Below, piece by piece: positions 47,625-57,425 of a stretch of 64,000 bases of DNA (the first letter of the stretch is position 1; each line of letters opens with the position of its first letter). This DNA comes from Rathayibacter rhapontici (GTDB lineage: Bacteria; Actinomycetota; Actinomycetes; Actinomycetales; Microbacteriaceae): positions 1-64,000 of the forward strand of contig NZ_MUKN01000014.1 of the NCBI RefSeq assembly GCF_001995175.1, written 5' to 3'. The notes under the pieces were generated by a model. That model searched no databases, was not told the DNA's origin, and saw nothing but the letters and a program-made list of their open reading frames with translations. Both the position numbers and the translations under genes were made by a program.

Positions 47625-49010
47625 TCAGGCGCGGGCCGCCGCGTACTGCGCGCGGATCGCCGGGCGGTGGTCGGCCGCCGGCTCAGCGACCGAGGTGACC
47701 TCCCACTCCGGGCGCGAGCCCGTGAGCGCCCACGCGGCCTGCACCGCGGCTCCGTCGGCCACGTACTCGCCGGGAGTCGGCACCACCACGGGCACGTCGA
47801 ACACCTGCGAGGCGGCGAGCTGCACGGCGCGGTTCTGCGCGGCTCCGCCGATCAGCAGGATGCGGTGCGCCTCCACTCCGAGGCCGCGCACCGCGTCGAG
47901 ACCGTCGGCCAGTCCGCAGAGCATGCCCTCGATCGCCGCGCGCGCCAGGTTCGGGCGCGTGGTCGAGGCGATGGTCATGCCGTGCAGGCTCGCCGTCGCA
48001 TCGGGGAGATTCGGGGTGCGCTCGCCCTCGAAGTACGGGACGAGCACGAGGCCGTCGGCGCCCGGCTCGGCCTGCAGCGCCAGGTCGGCGAACTCGTCGA
48101 AGCCGGCTCCGAGCAGGGCGGCGGTCGAGGAGAGCACCCGGGCGGCGTTGAGCGTCGCGACGAGCGGCAGGAAGCTCCCGCTCGCGTCCGCGAAGCCGGC
48201 GACGGTCCCGGAGGGATCGCGCACCGGGTCCTCGGTCACGGCGAAGACGGTGCCGCTGGTGCCGATGCTGACGACCACGTCGCCGGGCCCTGCGCCGAGA
48301 CCGAGGGCGGCGCCCGCGTTGTCGCCGGCACCGGGTCCGACCACGAGGCCCTCCGACGTCCGTCCCGCCTCCTCCGACGGCCCGAGCACGCGGGGGAGCG
48401 CCGGACGGTGGCCGAGCGCGTGCTCGAGCAGCTCGAGGTCGTAGCCGTCGGCGCCCCAGTACGAGGTGCCGGAGGCGTCCGAGCGGTCGGTCGTCAGAGC
48501 GTCCAGGTCGACGCCGCGAGGCGCACCGGGGCCGTAGCCCAGCAGGCGCCAGGTCAGCCAGTCGTGGGGGAGGGCGACCGCCGCGACGCGGGCCGCGTTC
48601 TCGGGCTCGGCGTCGCGCAGCCAGCGGAGCTTCGTGGCCGTGAAGGAGGCGACCGGGACCGTGCCCGTGCGGCGCGCCCACTCCTCCGCCCCGAGCTCGG
48701 CGACCAGCGCCTGGGCGGCACCCGCGCTGCGCGTGTCGTTCCACAGCAGCGCCGGCCGGATCACCTCGCCGTCGGCGTCGAGCACGACCATGCCGTGCTG
48801 CTGCCCGCCGATCGAGATCGCGGCGACGTCGTCGAGTCCGCCGGCGTCCGCGATCGCCTCGGTCAGCGCGTCCCACCAGGCCGAGGGGTGCACCTCGGTG
48901 CCGTCGGGGTGGCTCGCGCGGCCGGTGCGGACCACCGCTCCGCTCTCGAGGTCGCGGACGACCACCTTGCAGCTCTGGGTCGACGAGTCGACTCCTGCGA
49001 CCAGCGTCAT
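47625..49010 (-). CDS. xylB: Xylulokinase
   Basis: A 461-residue FGGY-family kinase that phosphorylates D-xylulose for entry into the pentose phosphate pathway. Phosphate-binding start [36 protein letters not shown] with the QHG typical of xylulokinases; [17 protein letters not shown]; and the C-terminal [17 protein letters not shown]. It lies downstream of xylA on the same strand with a strong hairpin between them. Confidence 0.93.
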   Translation of the reverse strand: MTLVAGVDSSTQSCKVVVRDLESGAVVRTGRASHPDGTEVHPSAWWDALTEAIADAGGLDDVAAISIGGQQHGMVVLDADGEVIRPALLWNDTRSAGAAQALVAELGAEEWARRTGTVPVASFTATKLRWLRDAEPENAARVAAVALPHDWLTWRLLGYGPGAPRGVDLDALTTDRSDASGTSYWGADGYDLELLEHALGHRPALPRVLGPSEEAGRTSEGLVVGPGAGDNAGAALGLGAGPGDVVVSIGTSGTVFAVTEDPVRDPSGTVAGFADASGSFLPLVATLNAARVLSSTAALLGAGFDEFADLALQAEPGADGLVLVPYFEGERTPNLPDATASLHGMTIASTTRPNLARAAIEGMLCGLADGLDAVRGLGVEAHRILLIGGAAQNRAVQLAASQVFDVPVVVPTPGEYVADGAAVQAAWALTGSRPEWEVTSVAEPAADHRPAIRAQYAAARA

Positions 49011-49066
49011 CGCCGTGTCCGTTCCTCCCGCAGCGGCGGGATGCGTGTTCGTGGGGGTACGAGGGA

Positions 49067-49108
49067 ACGGACGAGACCCCGTGCCGGAGGGCAGGGGGTC
49101 TCGTCCGT
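49067..49108 (-). terminator. Intercistronic hairpin between xylA and xylB
   Basis: 14-bp perfect stem ACGGACGAGACCCC / GGGGTCTCGTCCGT with a 14-nt loop, 20 bp after the xylA stop. It may end most xylA transcripts or protect their 3' end, giving more XylA than XylB. Confidence 0.6.
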
Positions 49109-49127
49109 CAGGGGAGTGCCGGGCGGG

Positions 49128-50318
49128 TCAGCGGGCGCCGAGCAGGTGCTCGGTCGCGAGCTGCTGCAGGCGCACGAAGCCGAAGCCCTTGCCGCCGAGG
49201 TAGGCGTCGGCGTCGAACGACTCGTACGACGCGGTGTCGGCGAGAAGGTCGTCGTACGACTCGCCCTCGTTCAGCGTCGGGGTCTGCAGCTCGGCGACCT
49301 TCGCGGCGGCGAGCGCCTCCTGCACCTCGGGGTCGGCGCGGAAGGCCGCGGCGCGCTCCTTCAGCAGCAGGTAGGTGCGCATGTTCGCGGCGGCCGAGTC
49401 CCAGACTCCGGTCTCGTCCTCGGTGCGCGAGGGCTTGTAGTCGAAGTGGCGCGGGCCGTCGTAGGAGGGGACTCCGCCGGGGCCGCCGTTCTCGAGGAGG
49501 TCGACGAGCGAGAACGCGTTGTGCAGGTCGCCGTGGCCGAAGACGAGGTCCTGGTCGTACTTGATGCCGCGCTGGCCGTTGAGGTCGATGTGGAAGAGCT
49601 TGCCGTGGTACAGCGCCTGGGCGATGCCGGCGGTGAAGTTCAGGCCCGCCATCTGCTCGTGGCCGACCTCGGGGTTCACGCCCACGAGCTCGGGGCGCTC
49701 GAGCGAGTCGATGAACGCGATCGCGTGACCGAGGGTCGGCAGGAGGATGTCGCCGCGGGGCTCGTTGGGCTTGGGCTCGATGGCGAAGCGGATGTCGTAG
49801 CCCTTGTCGGTGACGTAGTCGCCGAGCAGGTTGACGGCCTCGCGGTAGCGCTCGAGGGCGGCGCGGATGTCCTTGGCGGAGTCGTACTCGGCGCCCTCGC
49901 GGCCGCCCCACATGACGAAGGTCTGGGCGCCCAGCTCGGCGGCGAGGTCGATGTTGCGGAGGACCTTGCGCAGCGCGAAGCGGCGGACGTCGCGGTCGTT
50001 GGAGGTGAATCCGCCGTCCTTGAAGACCGGGGCGCTGAAGAGGTTGGTGGTGACCATCGGCACGACGAGGCCGGTCGACTCGAGCGCGCCCGTGAGGCGG
50101 TCGATCTGGGTCTGGCGCTCGGCGTCGGTCGAGCCGAACGCGAAGAGGTCGTCGTCGTGGAAGGTGAGGCCGTAGGCGCCGAGCTCGTCGAGCTTCTCGA
50201 CGGCGTGCACCACATCGAGGGGCTCGCGGGTCGGGCCGCCGAAGGGGTCCGTGCCGTTGTAGCCGATGGTCCAGAGGCCGAACGAGAACTTGTCGGCGCG
50301 GGTGGGGGTCAGGGACAT
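49128..50318 (-). CDS. xylA: Xylose isomerase
   Basis: A 396-residue class I (actinobacterial-type) xylose isomerase converting D-xylose to D-xylulose. [17 protein letters not shown] at the start; the catalytic His in LTFHDDDLF; the metal ligands in [25 protein letters not shown] and [25 protein letters not shown] precedes the ATG. It is divergent from a LacI regulator; the shared region holds several operator-like palindromes. Confidence 0.95.
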   Translation of the reverse strand: MSLTPTRADKFSFGLWTIGYNGTDPFGGPTREPLDVVHAVEKLDELGAYGLTFHDDDLFAFGSTDAERQTQIDRLTGALESTGLVVPMVTTNLFSAPVFKDGGFTSNDRDVRRFALRKVLRNIDLAAELGAQTFVMWGGREGAEYDSAKDIRAALERYREAVNLLGDYVTDKGYDIRFAIEPKPNEPRGDILLPTLGHAIAFIDSLERPELVGVNPEVGHEQMAGLNFTAGIAQALYHGKLFHIDLNGQRGIKYDQDLVFGHGDLHNAFSLVDLLENGGPGGVPSYDGPRHFDYKPSRTEDETGVWDSAAANMRTYLLLKERAAAFRADPEVQEALAAAKVAELQTPTLNEGESYDDLLADTASYESFDADAYLGGKGFGFVRLQQLATEHLLGAR

Positions 50319-50353
50319 GGATCCGATCCTTTCCGGCGACGTCGCCGAATTGT

Positions 50354-50367
50354 TGTTGCGGCCAACA
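50354..50367. promoter_or_regulatory. Inverted repeat upstream of xylA
   Basis: TGTTG-CGGC-CAACA, 36 bp before the xylA start. The arms differ from the LacI-type sites nearby, so another regulator, for example the ROK protein at 57426, may bind. This is inference from position only. Confidence 0.45.
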
Positions 50368-50455
50368 TATCGGGAGCGCGGGTCTCGCGCAATGCGGATC
50401 GAGGGTGGAGGCCTCGCCGGGCGCCCGATATGTCGGGGGCCGCGACAAACCTGTT

Positions 50456-50514
50456 GCGGAAGCGCTTCGACTCTGCGTACAGTGCTCAGCACAGCCCCGT
50501 CGAAGCGTTTCGAG
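50456..50514. promoter_or_regulatory. Two LacI-type operators in the xylA/LacI divergent region
   Basis: GCGGAAGCGCTTCGAC (50456-50471) and GTCGAAGCGTTTCGAG (50499-50514). With the site before the binding-protein gene (51613) they share the consensus GTCGAARCGYTTCGAC. The second lies 40 bp before the LacI gene, suggesting autoregulation. Confidence 0.68.
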
Positions 50515-50554
50515 CGTCGGAGGGGTCCGACGACGAGGTCCGGCAGGAGGAACG

Positions 50555-51565
50555 ATGGCGACCATCCACGACGTCGCTCGCGCTGCCGGAGTGTCGATCA
50601 GCACCGTCTCCTACGCACTCTCGGGCAAGCGCTCGATCGCGGCCACCACGCGCCAGCGGGTCGACGACGCGGTGCGCGAGCTCGGCTACCGGCCGCACGC
50701 CGGGGCGCGGATGCTCGCCGGAGCGCGGACCCACATCCTCGCCCTGTCGGCGCCGCTGCACGAGGACGGCCACCTCCCGACGCACATGCGCTTCGTGACG
50801 GCTGTCGTCGAGACGGCACGCAAGAACGACTACGACGTCCTCCTGCTCGCCACCGACGACGAGGTCAGCGGGATCCGCCGCGTGGCCTCCAGCTCCCTCG
50901 TCGACGCGGTCGTGGTGATGGGCGTCAACGAGGTCGACGAGCGCGTCGACCTGGTCGATGCGCTGTCGCTTCCCGCCTCCTTCATTGGCGTGCCCCGCAA
51001 CGGCGGTGCGATGTCGTGCGTCGACCTCGACTTCGAGCAGGCCGGCTTCACCACCGTCGAGTCGCTCGCCGCGCTGGGGCACCGGTCGATCGGCATCATC
51101 GGCCACCCGCACTCCTACCTCGATCGCGAGACCAACTTCATCCGCCGCTTCAACGACGGAGTGGAGGCTGCCTCGGCGGCGCACGGTGTCGAGATCGCCC
51201 GCGTCTGGCCCGAGATCGGCCGGATCCCCGCGCAGGACGCGTTCGACGAGCTGCGCGAGACCCTCCCCGGCATGACCGCACTCGTCTTCCACTGCAACGA
51301 GCCCGTCGTGGAGGCGGTGCTCGGCCGGATCCGTCAGCTCGAGCTCGACGTCCCGGGCGACCTGTCCGTCTTCGCTGCGTGCGCCAGCTACGCGACCGAT
51401 CTGCTCGAGGTCCCGCTCAGCTCCATCCCCTTGCCACTCGACGACATGTGCCGCATCGCCGTCGAGAACGTGCTGCGCCTCGTGCGCGGCAGCGACGAAC
51501 ACGGCGTGACGCTCCTTGCGCCTGTGTACGTCGACCGCGGCTCCGTCGCCGCAGTCGGCGCCTGA
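50555..51565 (+). CDS. LacI-family regulator of the xyloside import operon
   Basis: A 336-residue repressor with helix-turn-helix [20 protein letters not shown] at residues 2-21 and a ligand-binding domain ([60 protein letters not shown]). CAGGAGG lies just before the ATG. Matching palindromes occur in its own upstream region and in front of the ABC importer operon that follows, so it probably controls both. The inducer is likely a xyloside or xylose. Confidence 0.9.
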   Translation: MATIHDVARAAGVSISTVSYALSGKRSIAATTRQRVDDAVRELGYRPHAGARMLAGARTHILALSAPLHEDGHLPTHMRFVTAVVETARKNDYDVLLLATDDEVSGIRRVASSSLVDAVVVMGVNEVDERVDLVDALSLPASFIGVPRNGGAMSCVDLDFEQAGFTTVESLAALGHRSIGIIGHPHSYLDRETNFIRRFNDGVEAASAAHGVEIARVWPEIGRIPAQDAFDELRETLPGMTALVFHCNEPVVEAVLGRIRQLELDVPGDLSVFAACASYATDLLEVPLSSIPLPLDDMCRIAVENVLRLVRGSDEHGVTLLAPVYVDRGSVAAVGA

Positions 51566-51612
51566 CCCCTCCCCGCCCACCGCACCCTCCGACCCGCTCG
51601 CCCCTCTCCACT

Positions 51613-51628
51613 GTCGAAACGCTTCGAC
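51613..51628. promoter_or_regulatory. LacI-type operator before the xyloside ABC operon
   Basis: GTCGAAACGCTTCGAC, arms perfect over 6 bp, 84 bp before the binding-protein start; same consensus as the two sites upstream of the LacI gene. Confidence 0.7.
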
Positions 51629-51712
51629 TCTGTGACGTGGGGAACTCCGCACCGCACCGACCGGATCACCGCGATCCCTCACCACAGCACTGTTTTACAG
51701 AGAGGTAGAACC

Positions 51713-53002
51713 ATGAGAATCACCCGTGGCCTCAGCGCCATCACCGCATTCGCCGTCTCGGCGGCACTGCTCACCGGCTGCTCTGCCGGCGCATCGTCGG
51801 ACCCCGACACCCTGAAGCTCTGGCACTTCGAGGGCACCGACAGCGATGTCGGACTCGCCTGGGAGAGGGCGATCGAGATCTTCGAGGAGGAGACCGGAGC
51901 CACTGTCGAGTACGAGGACAAGAGCTTCGAGCAGATCCGCTCCACCGCGAGCCAGGTCCTCAACTCCGACGAGGCCCCCGACGTGATGGAGTCGCCGAAG
52001 GGCAACGCGACGGCCGGCCTCCTCGCGAGCCAGGGCCTGCTCGCCGACATCACCGACGCCGTCGAGGAGAAGGGCTGGGACGACCTGCTGGCTCCCTCGC
52101 TGCAGACCACGGCGCGCTACGACGAGAACGGCATCATGGGCTCCGGGCCCTGGGTCGGCGTCCCCAACTACGGCGAGTACGTGACCGTGTATTACAACAC
52201 CGAGATGTTCGCCGAGAACGGCGTCGCTGTCCCGACGACCTACGAGGAGTTCGAGGCGGCGATGGACACCTTCGTCTCGAAGGGCATCACCCCGCTCGCC
52301 GAGGCCGGTGCCGAATACCCGCTCGGGCAGCTCTTCTACCAGCTCGCCCTCTCCGAGGCCGACCGCCAGTTCGTGAACGACTACCAGCTCTACGAGAACC
52401 CGGTCGACTGGACGAGCGGCCCGCTCGCCTACGCGGCGGACAAGCTCAAGGAGTACACGGACAACGGCTGGATCTCGACCAACGCGACCGGTCTCAAGGC
52501 CGAGGACATGGGCGTCGCGTTCATGGCCGGCGGCGAGTACCCGATGATGGTGTCCGGCTCGTGGTGGGCCGGACGCGTCCTCAACGAGGCGACGTTCGAC
52601 TGGGACACCTTCCTGTTCCCGGGCTCCGAGCTGGTTCCCGGCTCGTCCGGCAACATCTGGGTCGTCCCCGAGCGCGCGGCGAACAAGGACCTCGCCTACG
52701 AGTTCATCGACATCACGATGCGCCCTGAGATCCAGGCCATGATCGGCAACAACGGCTCGATCCCCGTCGCGGCGAACCCCGACGACATCACCGACGAGAA
52801 GTCGAAGAAGCTCATCACCGACTTCAACTCGATCGTCGAGCGCGATGGTCTCGCGTTCTACCCCGACTGGCCCACGCCGAACTTCTACGACCAGCTCGTC
52901 GGCGCGACCCAGGAGATCGTGAACGGCACCCTCACGCCCGACGCTGCTCTCGAGCAGCTCGGCACCGAGTACGAGGACGGCGTCGCCGACATCACCGGCT
53001 GA
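51713..53002 (+). CDS. Sugar ABC transporter substrate-binding lipoprotein (CUT1 type)
   Basis: A 429-residue solute-binding protein of the oligosaccharide (CUT1) class. Lipobox LLTGCSAG after a short hydrophobic leader; LKLWHFEGTDSDVGLAWERA, PDVMESPKGNATAGLLASQG, VPNYGEYVTVYYNTEMFAEN and FMAGGEYPMMVSGSWW are typical. AGAGAGG precedes the ATG. It is the first gene of a binding protein-permease-permease-alpha-xylosidase operon; the ligand is probably a xylosyl oligosaccharide. No ATPase gene is present; CUT1 systems often borrow a shared MsmK-type ATPase encoded elsewhere. Confidence 0.9.
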   Translation: MRITRGLSAITAFAVSAALLTGCSAGASSDPDTLKLWHFEGTDSDVGLAWERAIEIFEEETGATVEYEDKSFEQIRSTASQVLNSDEAPDVMESPKGNATAGLLASQGLLADITDAVEEKGWDDLLAPSLQTTARYDENGIMGSGPWVGVPNYGEYVTVYYNTEMFAENGVAVPTTYEEFEAAMDTFVSKGITPLAEAGAEYPLGQLFYQLALSEADRQFVNDYQLYENPVDWTSGPLAYAADKLKEYTDNGWISTNATGLKAEDMGVAFMAGGEYPMMVSGSWWAGRVLNEATFDWDTFLFPGSELVPGSSGNIWVVPERAANKDLAYEFIDITMRPEIQAMIGNNGSIPVAANPDDITDEKSKKLITDFNSIVERDGLAFYPDWPTPNFYDQLVGATQEIVNGTLTPDAALEQLGTEYEDGVADITG

Positions 53003-53061
53003 CGCCGGCCACAGGCTGACACCGCTCTCGCCCGAGCGCCGGTACCGGCCGATGCCGGGAT

Positions 53062-53092
53062 GGGAGGCGGCGACCGATCAGTCCCGCCTCCC
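53062..53092 (+). other. Intercistronic stem-loop after the binding-protein gene
   Basis: GGGAGGCGG / CCGCCTCCC, a 9-bp stem with a 13-nt loop, 60 bp after the stop. It probably stabilises the binding-protein mRNA relative to the permease genes; partial termination is possible. A second short GGCGGC-TGCT-GCCGCC hairpin lies just before the next gene. Confidence 0.5.
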
Positions 53093-53157
53093 GTCCCTCC
53101 TCCACGACCCGACCCAGGGGAGGGGCGGCTGCTGCCGCCCCCTGCGAAAGGACTTCC

Positions 53158-54117
53158 ATGGCAACGACGCTTCCCGCGGTGCGACGCACCCGGCGATCTG
53201 ATGGCCGCAGCGCCATCCCCGGAATCGGATCCGCCGGCTTCTGGTTCTACCTGATCCCCGGGCTGGTCCTGTTCACCGCGATCATCCTCGTTCCGCTGCT
53301 GTGGAACGTCTACCTGAGCTTCACCGACTGGCGCGGCATCCGCCCGCCGGAGTTCATCGGGCTCGCGAACTGGATCGAGCTCTCCCAGGACGCCAAGTTC
53401 TGGACCTCGTTCCGCAACTCGATCGCCATGATCGTCGCGATGGTCATCGTGCCGACCCTGCTCGGCCTGGTGCTGGCGGCACTGCTCTTCGACGTGATCG
53501 GCCGCAAGTTCGGCGGCCGCGTCGCGAGCTTCCTCCGCGCGACCTACTACCTCCCCCAGATCCTCCCGGTCGCCATCGCGGCGATCGTCATCGGCTGGAT
53601 CCTCCGGCCCGAGAACGGTGCGCTGAACACGGTCCTCCAGGGCATCGGCCTCGGCGACCTGCAGCGGAACTGGCTGGGCAGCCCCGACACCGCCCTGCTC
53701 TCGATCATGTTCGTGATGGTCTGGGTGCAGCTCGGCTACCCCGTCGTGATCTTCATGGCCGCGCTGCAGCGGGTCGACCCGGAGATGTACGAGGCGGCGG
53801 AGCTCGACGGCGCGAACTGGTACCAGCGCTTCCGCTTCATCACGATCAGCGCGATCCGCCCCGAGATCTTCGTCGTGACGCTGACCTGCACGATCGCCGC
53901 CCTCAAGGTCTTCGGCCCCATCTACGCCCTGACCGGCGGCGGTCCGGGGACCTCGACGATCGTTCCCAGCTACTACTCCTACATCCAGTTCTTCCAGAGC
54001 CAGCAGGTCGGCTACGGAGCGACGATCGCGACCGCTCTGACGATCGTCGTCGTCATCGTGGCGATGGTGTTCCTCCGCTTCCAGGCCCGCTTCGAAAACG
54101 CAGAAAGCGAGCGCTGA
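53158..54117 (+). CDS. Sugar ABC transporter permease (CUT1, MalF-like)
   Basis: A 319-residue inner-membrane permease with six helices. The EAA loop that docks the ATPase is YEAAELDGANWYQRFRFITI. Other parts: FWFYLIPGLVLFTAIILVPL at the start, FLRATYYLPQILPVAIAAIV, GPIYALTGGGPGTSTIVPSY. GAAAGG lies before the ATG. The stop overlaps the next permease start (TGATG). Confidence 0.92.
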   Translation: MATTLPAVRRTRRSDGRSAIPGIGSAGFWFYLIPGLVLFTAIILVPLLWNVYLSFTDWRGIRPPEFIGLANWIELSQDAKFWTSFRNSIAMIVAMVIVPTLLGLVLAALLFDVIGRKFGGRVASFLRATYYLPQILPVAIAAIVIGWILRPENGALNTVLQGIGLGDLQRNWLGSPDTALLSIMFVMVWVQLGYPVVIFMAALQRVDPEMYEAAELDGANWYQRFRFITISAIRPEIFVVTLTCTIAALKVFGPIYALTGGGPGTSTIVPSYYSYIQFFQSQQVGYGATIATALTIVVVIVAMVFLRFQARFENAESER

Positions 54118-55031
54118 TGTCCACGATCGCTCCCGCCACTCCGGCCGACGAGGGCACCACCCCCCTCCCGATCACGCCCGCAGGACCGCGACGCCGCGCC
54201 TCCGGAGCCCGTCGGACGCCCGGTGACTGGCTCTGGCTCGTCCTGGCCTGCGCGATCGCGGTCCTCATCGCGATCCCGTTCGTCATCATCCTGATCAACT
54301 CGTTCAAGTCGCCCGAGGACTACAACAGCTCGGGCCCCCTCGTCCTGCCGCGCGAGCTCTACTTCGACGGCATCGTCAACTTCTGGAACCGGGTGAACTT
54401 CCCGGAGAAGCTCGGCAACAGCATTCTGATCTCCGGCTCCGTCGCGATCCTCGCGGTCGTCGTCTCGGTGCTGAACGCCTTCGCCATCGGGATCGGCAAC
54501 GTGCGCTTCCGCTCGTGGATGCTCCTGCTGTTCCTGCTCGCCGACCTCATCCCGCAGGAGGCGCTCCTCTACCCCCTGTACTACATGTTCAAGGAGATCG
54601 GCCTCTACGACTCCAAGCTGGCGATCGTGATCATCTTCACGGTGATCCAGAGCGCCTTCGGCACCTACCTGCTGTCGTCGGTCTTCGCGACCTTCCCGAA
54701 GGAGATCCTCGAGGCCGCCGTCATCGACGGAGCGAGCCGCCTGCGCATCCTGCTGCGCGTCGTCCTGCCGATCAGCAAGGGGACTCTGTCGGTCCTCCTG
54801 ATCTTCTTCTTCATCTGGACGTGGAACGAGTTCCTGATCCCGCTGACCTTCCTGGTCTCGAACGAGAACCAGACCGTGCCGGTCGCGATCACGACCCTGC
54901 AGGGCGACCGCCTGATGGACGTCACCACGACGAGCGCCTCGGCGCTGCTCGGTCTCGTCCCGACCCTGCTGTTCTTCCTCTTCTTCCAGCGCACCCTCAC
55001 CCGCGGCATCACCGCGGGCGCGGTCAAGTGA
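54117..55031 (+). CDS. Sugar ABC transporter permease (CUT1, MalG-like)
   Basis: A 304-residue second permease. LWLVLACAIAVLIAIPFVII is the first helix; the EAA loop is LEAAVIDGASRLRILLRVVL; WTWNEFLIPLTFLVSNENQT and a C-terminal helix (LLGLVPTLLFFLFFQ) match the MalG family. Coupled to the first permease by a one-base overlap and followed 25 bp later by the alpha-xylosidase gene. Confidence 0.92.
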   Translation: MSTIAPATPADEGTTPLPITPAGPRRRASGARRTPGDWLWLVLACAIAVLIAIPFVIILINSFKSPEDYNSSGPLVLPRELYFDGIVNFWNRVNFPEKLGNSILISGSVAILAVVVSVLNAFAIGIGNVRFRSWMLLLFLLADLIPQEALLYPLYYMFKEIGLYDSKLAIVIIFTVIQSAFGTYLLSSVFATFPKEILEAAVIDGASRLRILLRVVLPISKGTLSVLLIFFFIWTWNEFLIPLTFLVSNENQTVPVAITTLQGDRLMDVTTTSASALLGLVPTLLFFLFFQRTLTRGITAGAVK

Positions 55032-55056
55032 CGACCGCGACGACGAAAGGACCCCT

Positions 55057-57269
55057 ATGAAGTTCACCGACGGCTTCTGGCAGCTGCGGCCCGGTGTCGA
55101 CGCTCTCTACGCCCGGGAGGCCTACGACATCTGGCCGGAGGGGGAGCACGGGCTGCGCGTCACAGCGCCGACCGCGGTGATCACCCGGCGCGGCGACACC
55201 CTCAACCGCCCGGTCATCACGGTGACCCTGACCTCTCCGCTGCCTGATGTGATCGGCGTGCGCGTCGAGCACCACGTCGCAGCGGAGGACCGCGGCTTCC
55301 AGCTGGTCGGCGCGGAGGAGGGGCACGGTGTCGTCGTCATCGACGAGACCGGTGGCGCCCTGACGTCCGGTCGGCTGACCGCTCGCATCGCCCCCGGGGC
55401 TCCGTTCGAGCTCGTCTTCGAGGCCGACGGGCGCGTCCTCACCACCGCGGGGGAGAAGTCGATCGGGTACGTGCGCGTTCGCCCCGATGCCCAGGTCGAC
55501 GGCGCACCGGTCGGCAACGCGCGCGCCGGCTCCGGCCGCGCTCTCGCGCCCGCCTACGTCCACCAGCAGCTCTCGCTCGGCGTCGGCGAGCTCGTCTACG
55601 GTCTCGGCGAGCGCTTCGGACCGCTCGTCAAGAACGGTCAGACCGTCGACATCTGGAACGCCGACGGCGGCACCTCGTCGGAGCAGGCCTACAAGAACGT
55701 GCCCTTCCACCTGACGAATCGCGGCTACGGCGTCCTGGTGAACGACTCCTCGCACGTCTCGTACGAGGTCGGCTCGGAGTCGGTGGAGCGGCTGCAGTTC
55801 TCGGTCGCGGGTGAGGCGCTCGAGTACTTCGTCATATACGGCGGCGATCCCGCGGGGACCCTCGAGCGCTACACCGCGCTCACCGGGCGACCCGCGGAGG
55901 TGCCCGCCTGGTCGTACGGTCTGTGGCTGTCGACCTCGTTCACCACCGACTACGACGAGGAGACCGTCACCTCCTTCATCGACGGGATGGCCGAGCGCGA
56001 CCTCCCGGTCAGCGTGTTCCACTTCGACTGCTTCTGGATGCGCGAGTTCAACTGGTGCGACTTCGAGTGGGACCCGCGGGTCTTCCCCGACCCCGAGGGC
56101 ATGCTCGCCCGCCTCCGCGCCAAGGAGCTGCGGATCAGCCTCTGGATCAACCCTTACATCGGTCAGCGCTCGCCGCTGTTCCGCGAGGCGTCGGAGGCCG
56201 GCTACCTGGTTCACAACCGCGACGGCTCCGTGTGGCAGTGGGATCTCTGGCAGGCCGGTATGGGACTCGTCGACTTCACCCACCCGGGAGCGAAGGCCTG
56301 GTACCAGGAGAAGCTGCGCGGCCTGATCCGGCAGGGCGTCGACTGCTTCAAGACCGACTTCGGCGAGCGCATCCCGCTCGACGTCGTCTGGGCGGACGGG
56401 TCGAGCCCTGAGCGCATGCACAACTACTACGCGCAGCTCTACAACGAGGCGGTGCACGAGGTGCTGGTGCAGGAGCGCGGAGAGGGCGAGGCCGTACTCT
56501 TCGCCCGCTCGGCCACCGCGGGTGGTCAGCGGCTCCCGGTGCACTGGGGCGGGGACTCGACGTCGACCTTCGAGTCGATGGCGGAGTCGCTGCGCGGCGG
56601 GCTCTCGCTCGCCCTCTCCGGCTTCGGCTTCTGGAGCCACGACATCGGCGGGTTCGAGGGCACGCCCGATGCCGCGGTCTACAAGCGCTGGACCGCGTTC
56701 GGGCTGCTGTCGTCGCACTCCCGCTTCCACGGATCGAGCTCGTACCGGGTGCCGTGGGCGTTCGACGAGGAGGCGGTCGAGGTGACACGCGTCTTCACCC
56801 GGCTGAAGTTGAAGCTCATGCCCTACCTCCACGGGGTGGGGCTCGAGGCTTCGGCGACGGGCGTGCCCGTCATGCGGCCGATGCTCCTCGAGTTCCCCGA
56901 GGACCGCACGGTGGCGCATCTCGACACGCAGTACATGCTCGGTCCCTCGCTCCTCGTGGCCCCCGTCTTCTCGTCCGACGGCTCCGTCGAGTTCTACCTT
57001 CCGCGCGTCGGTGGGTCTCGTGGTGGGACGGCAACGTCGTCGACTCGGTCGGCGAGTGGCGCACCGAGACGCACGGCTTCGAGACGCTCCCGCTCTACGT
57101 GCGCGAGGGCACCCTCCTGCCGGTCGGAGCGCGGGAGGACCGACCCGACTACGACTACCTCGACGGTCTCGAGGTGCGCTCCTATCCCGACGCGAGCGGC
57201 TCGATGCCCGAGGGCGCCTCGGTCACCGTCGTCACCCCCGATGGACGGGTCGGGCGCTTCACGGCCTGA
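55057..57269 (+). pseudogene. GH31 alpha-xylosidase, YicI-like (single-base frameshift)
   Basis: About 737 residues when corrected. Hydrolyses alpha-xylosyl ends, for example isoprimeverose from xyloglucan. The nucleophile is Asp434 in CFKTDFGERIPLD and the acid/base Asp500 in HWGGDSTSTFESMAESLRGG; their 66-residue spacing equals that of E. coli YicI. Other marks are PVSVFHFDCFWMREFNWCDF and GFGFWSHDIGGFEGTPDAAV. Near 57007 the frame breaks; adding one G (GCGCGTCGG to GCGCGGTCGG) gives LPRGRWVSWWDGNVVD and a normal C-terminal domain. AAAGGA precedes the ATG. Last gene of the importer operon. Confidence 0.9.
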
Positions 57270-57292
57270 TCGCGCCCGGCGGTGGTGCAGAA

Positions 57293-57351
57293 CATCAGCT
57301 GAGAAGGGCGGCTCGCGCACCATCGCGCGCGAGCACCCTTCTCAGCTGATG
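57293..57351 (+). terminator. Long terminator hairpin after the alpha-xylosidase gene
   Basis: Perfect 16-bp outer arms CATCAGCTGAGAAGGG / CCCTTCTCAGCTGATG plus an inner GCTCGCGC / GCGCGAGC stem. It ends the importer/alpha-xylosidase operon. Confidence 0.85.
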
Positions 57352-57425
57352 CTCCGCGCGGCCGCGGCCCAGGCCTCCGGACCGCGCGCCGGTAGGCTGG
57401 CCCGGCACGCAGAGGAGACCGCCGA

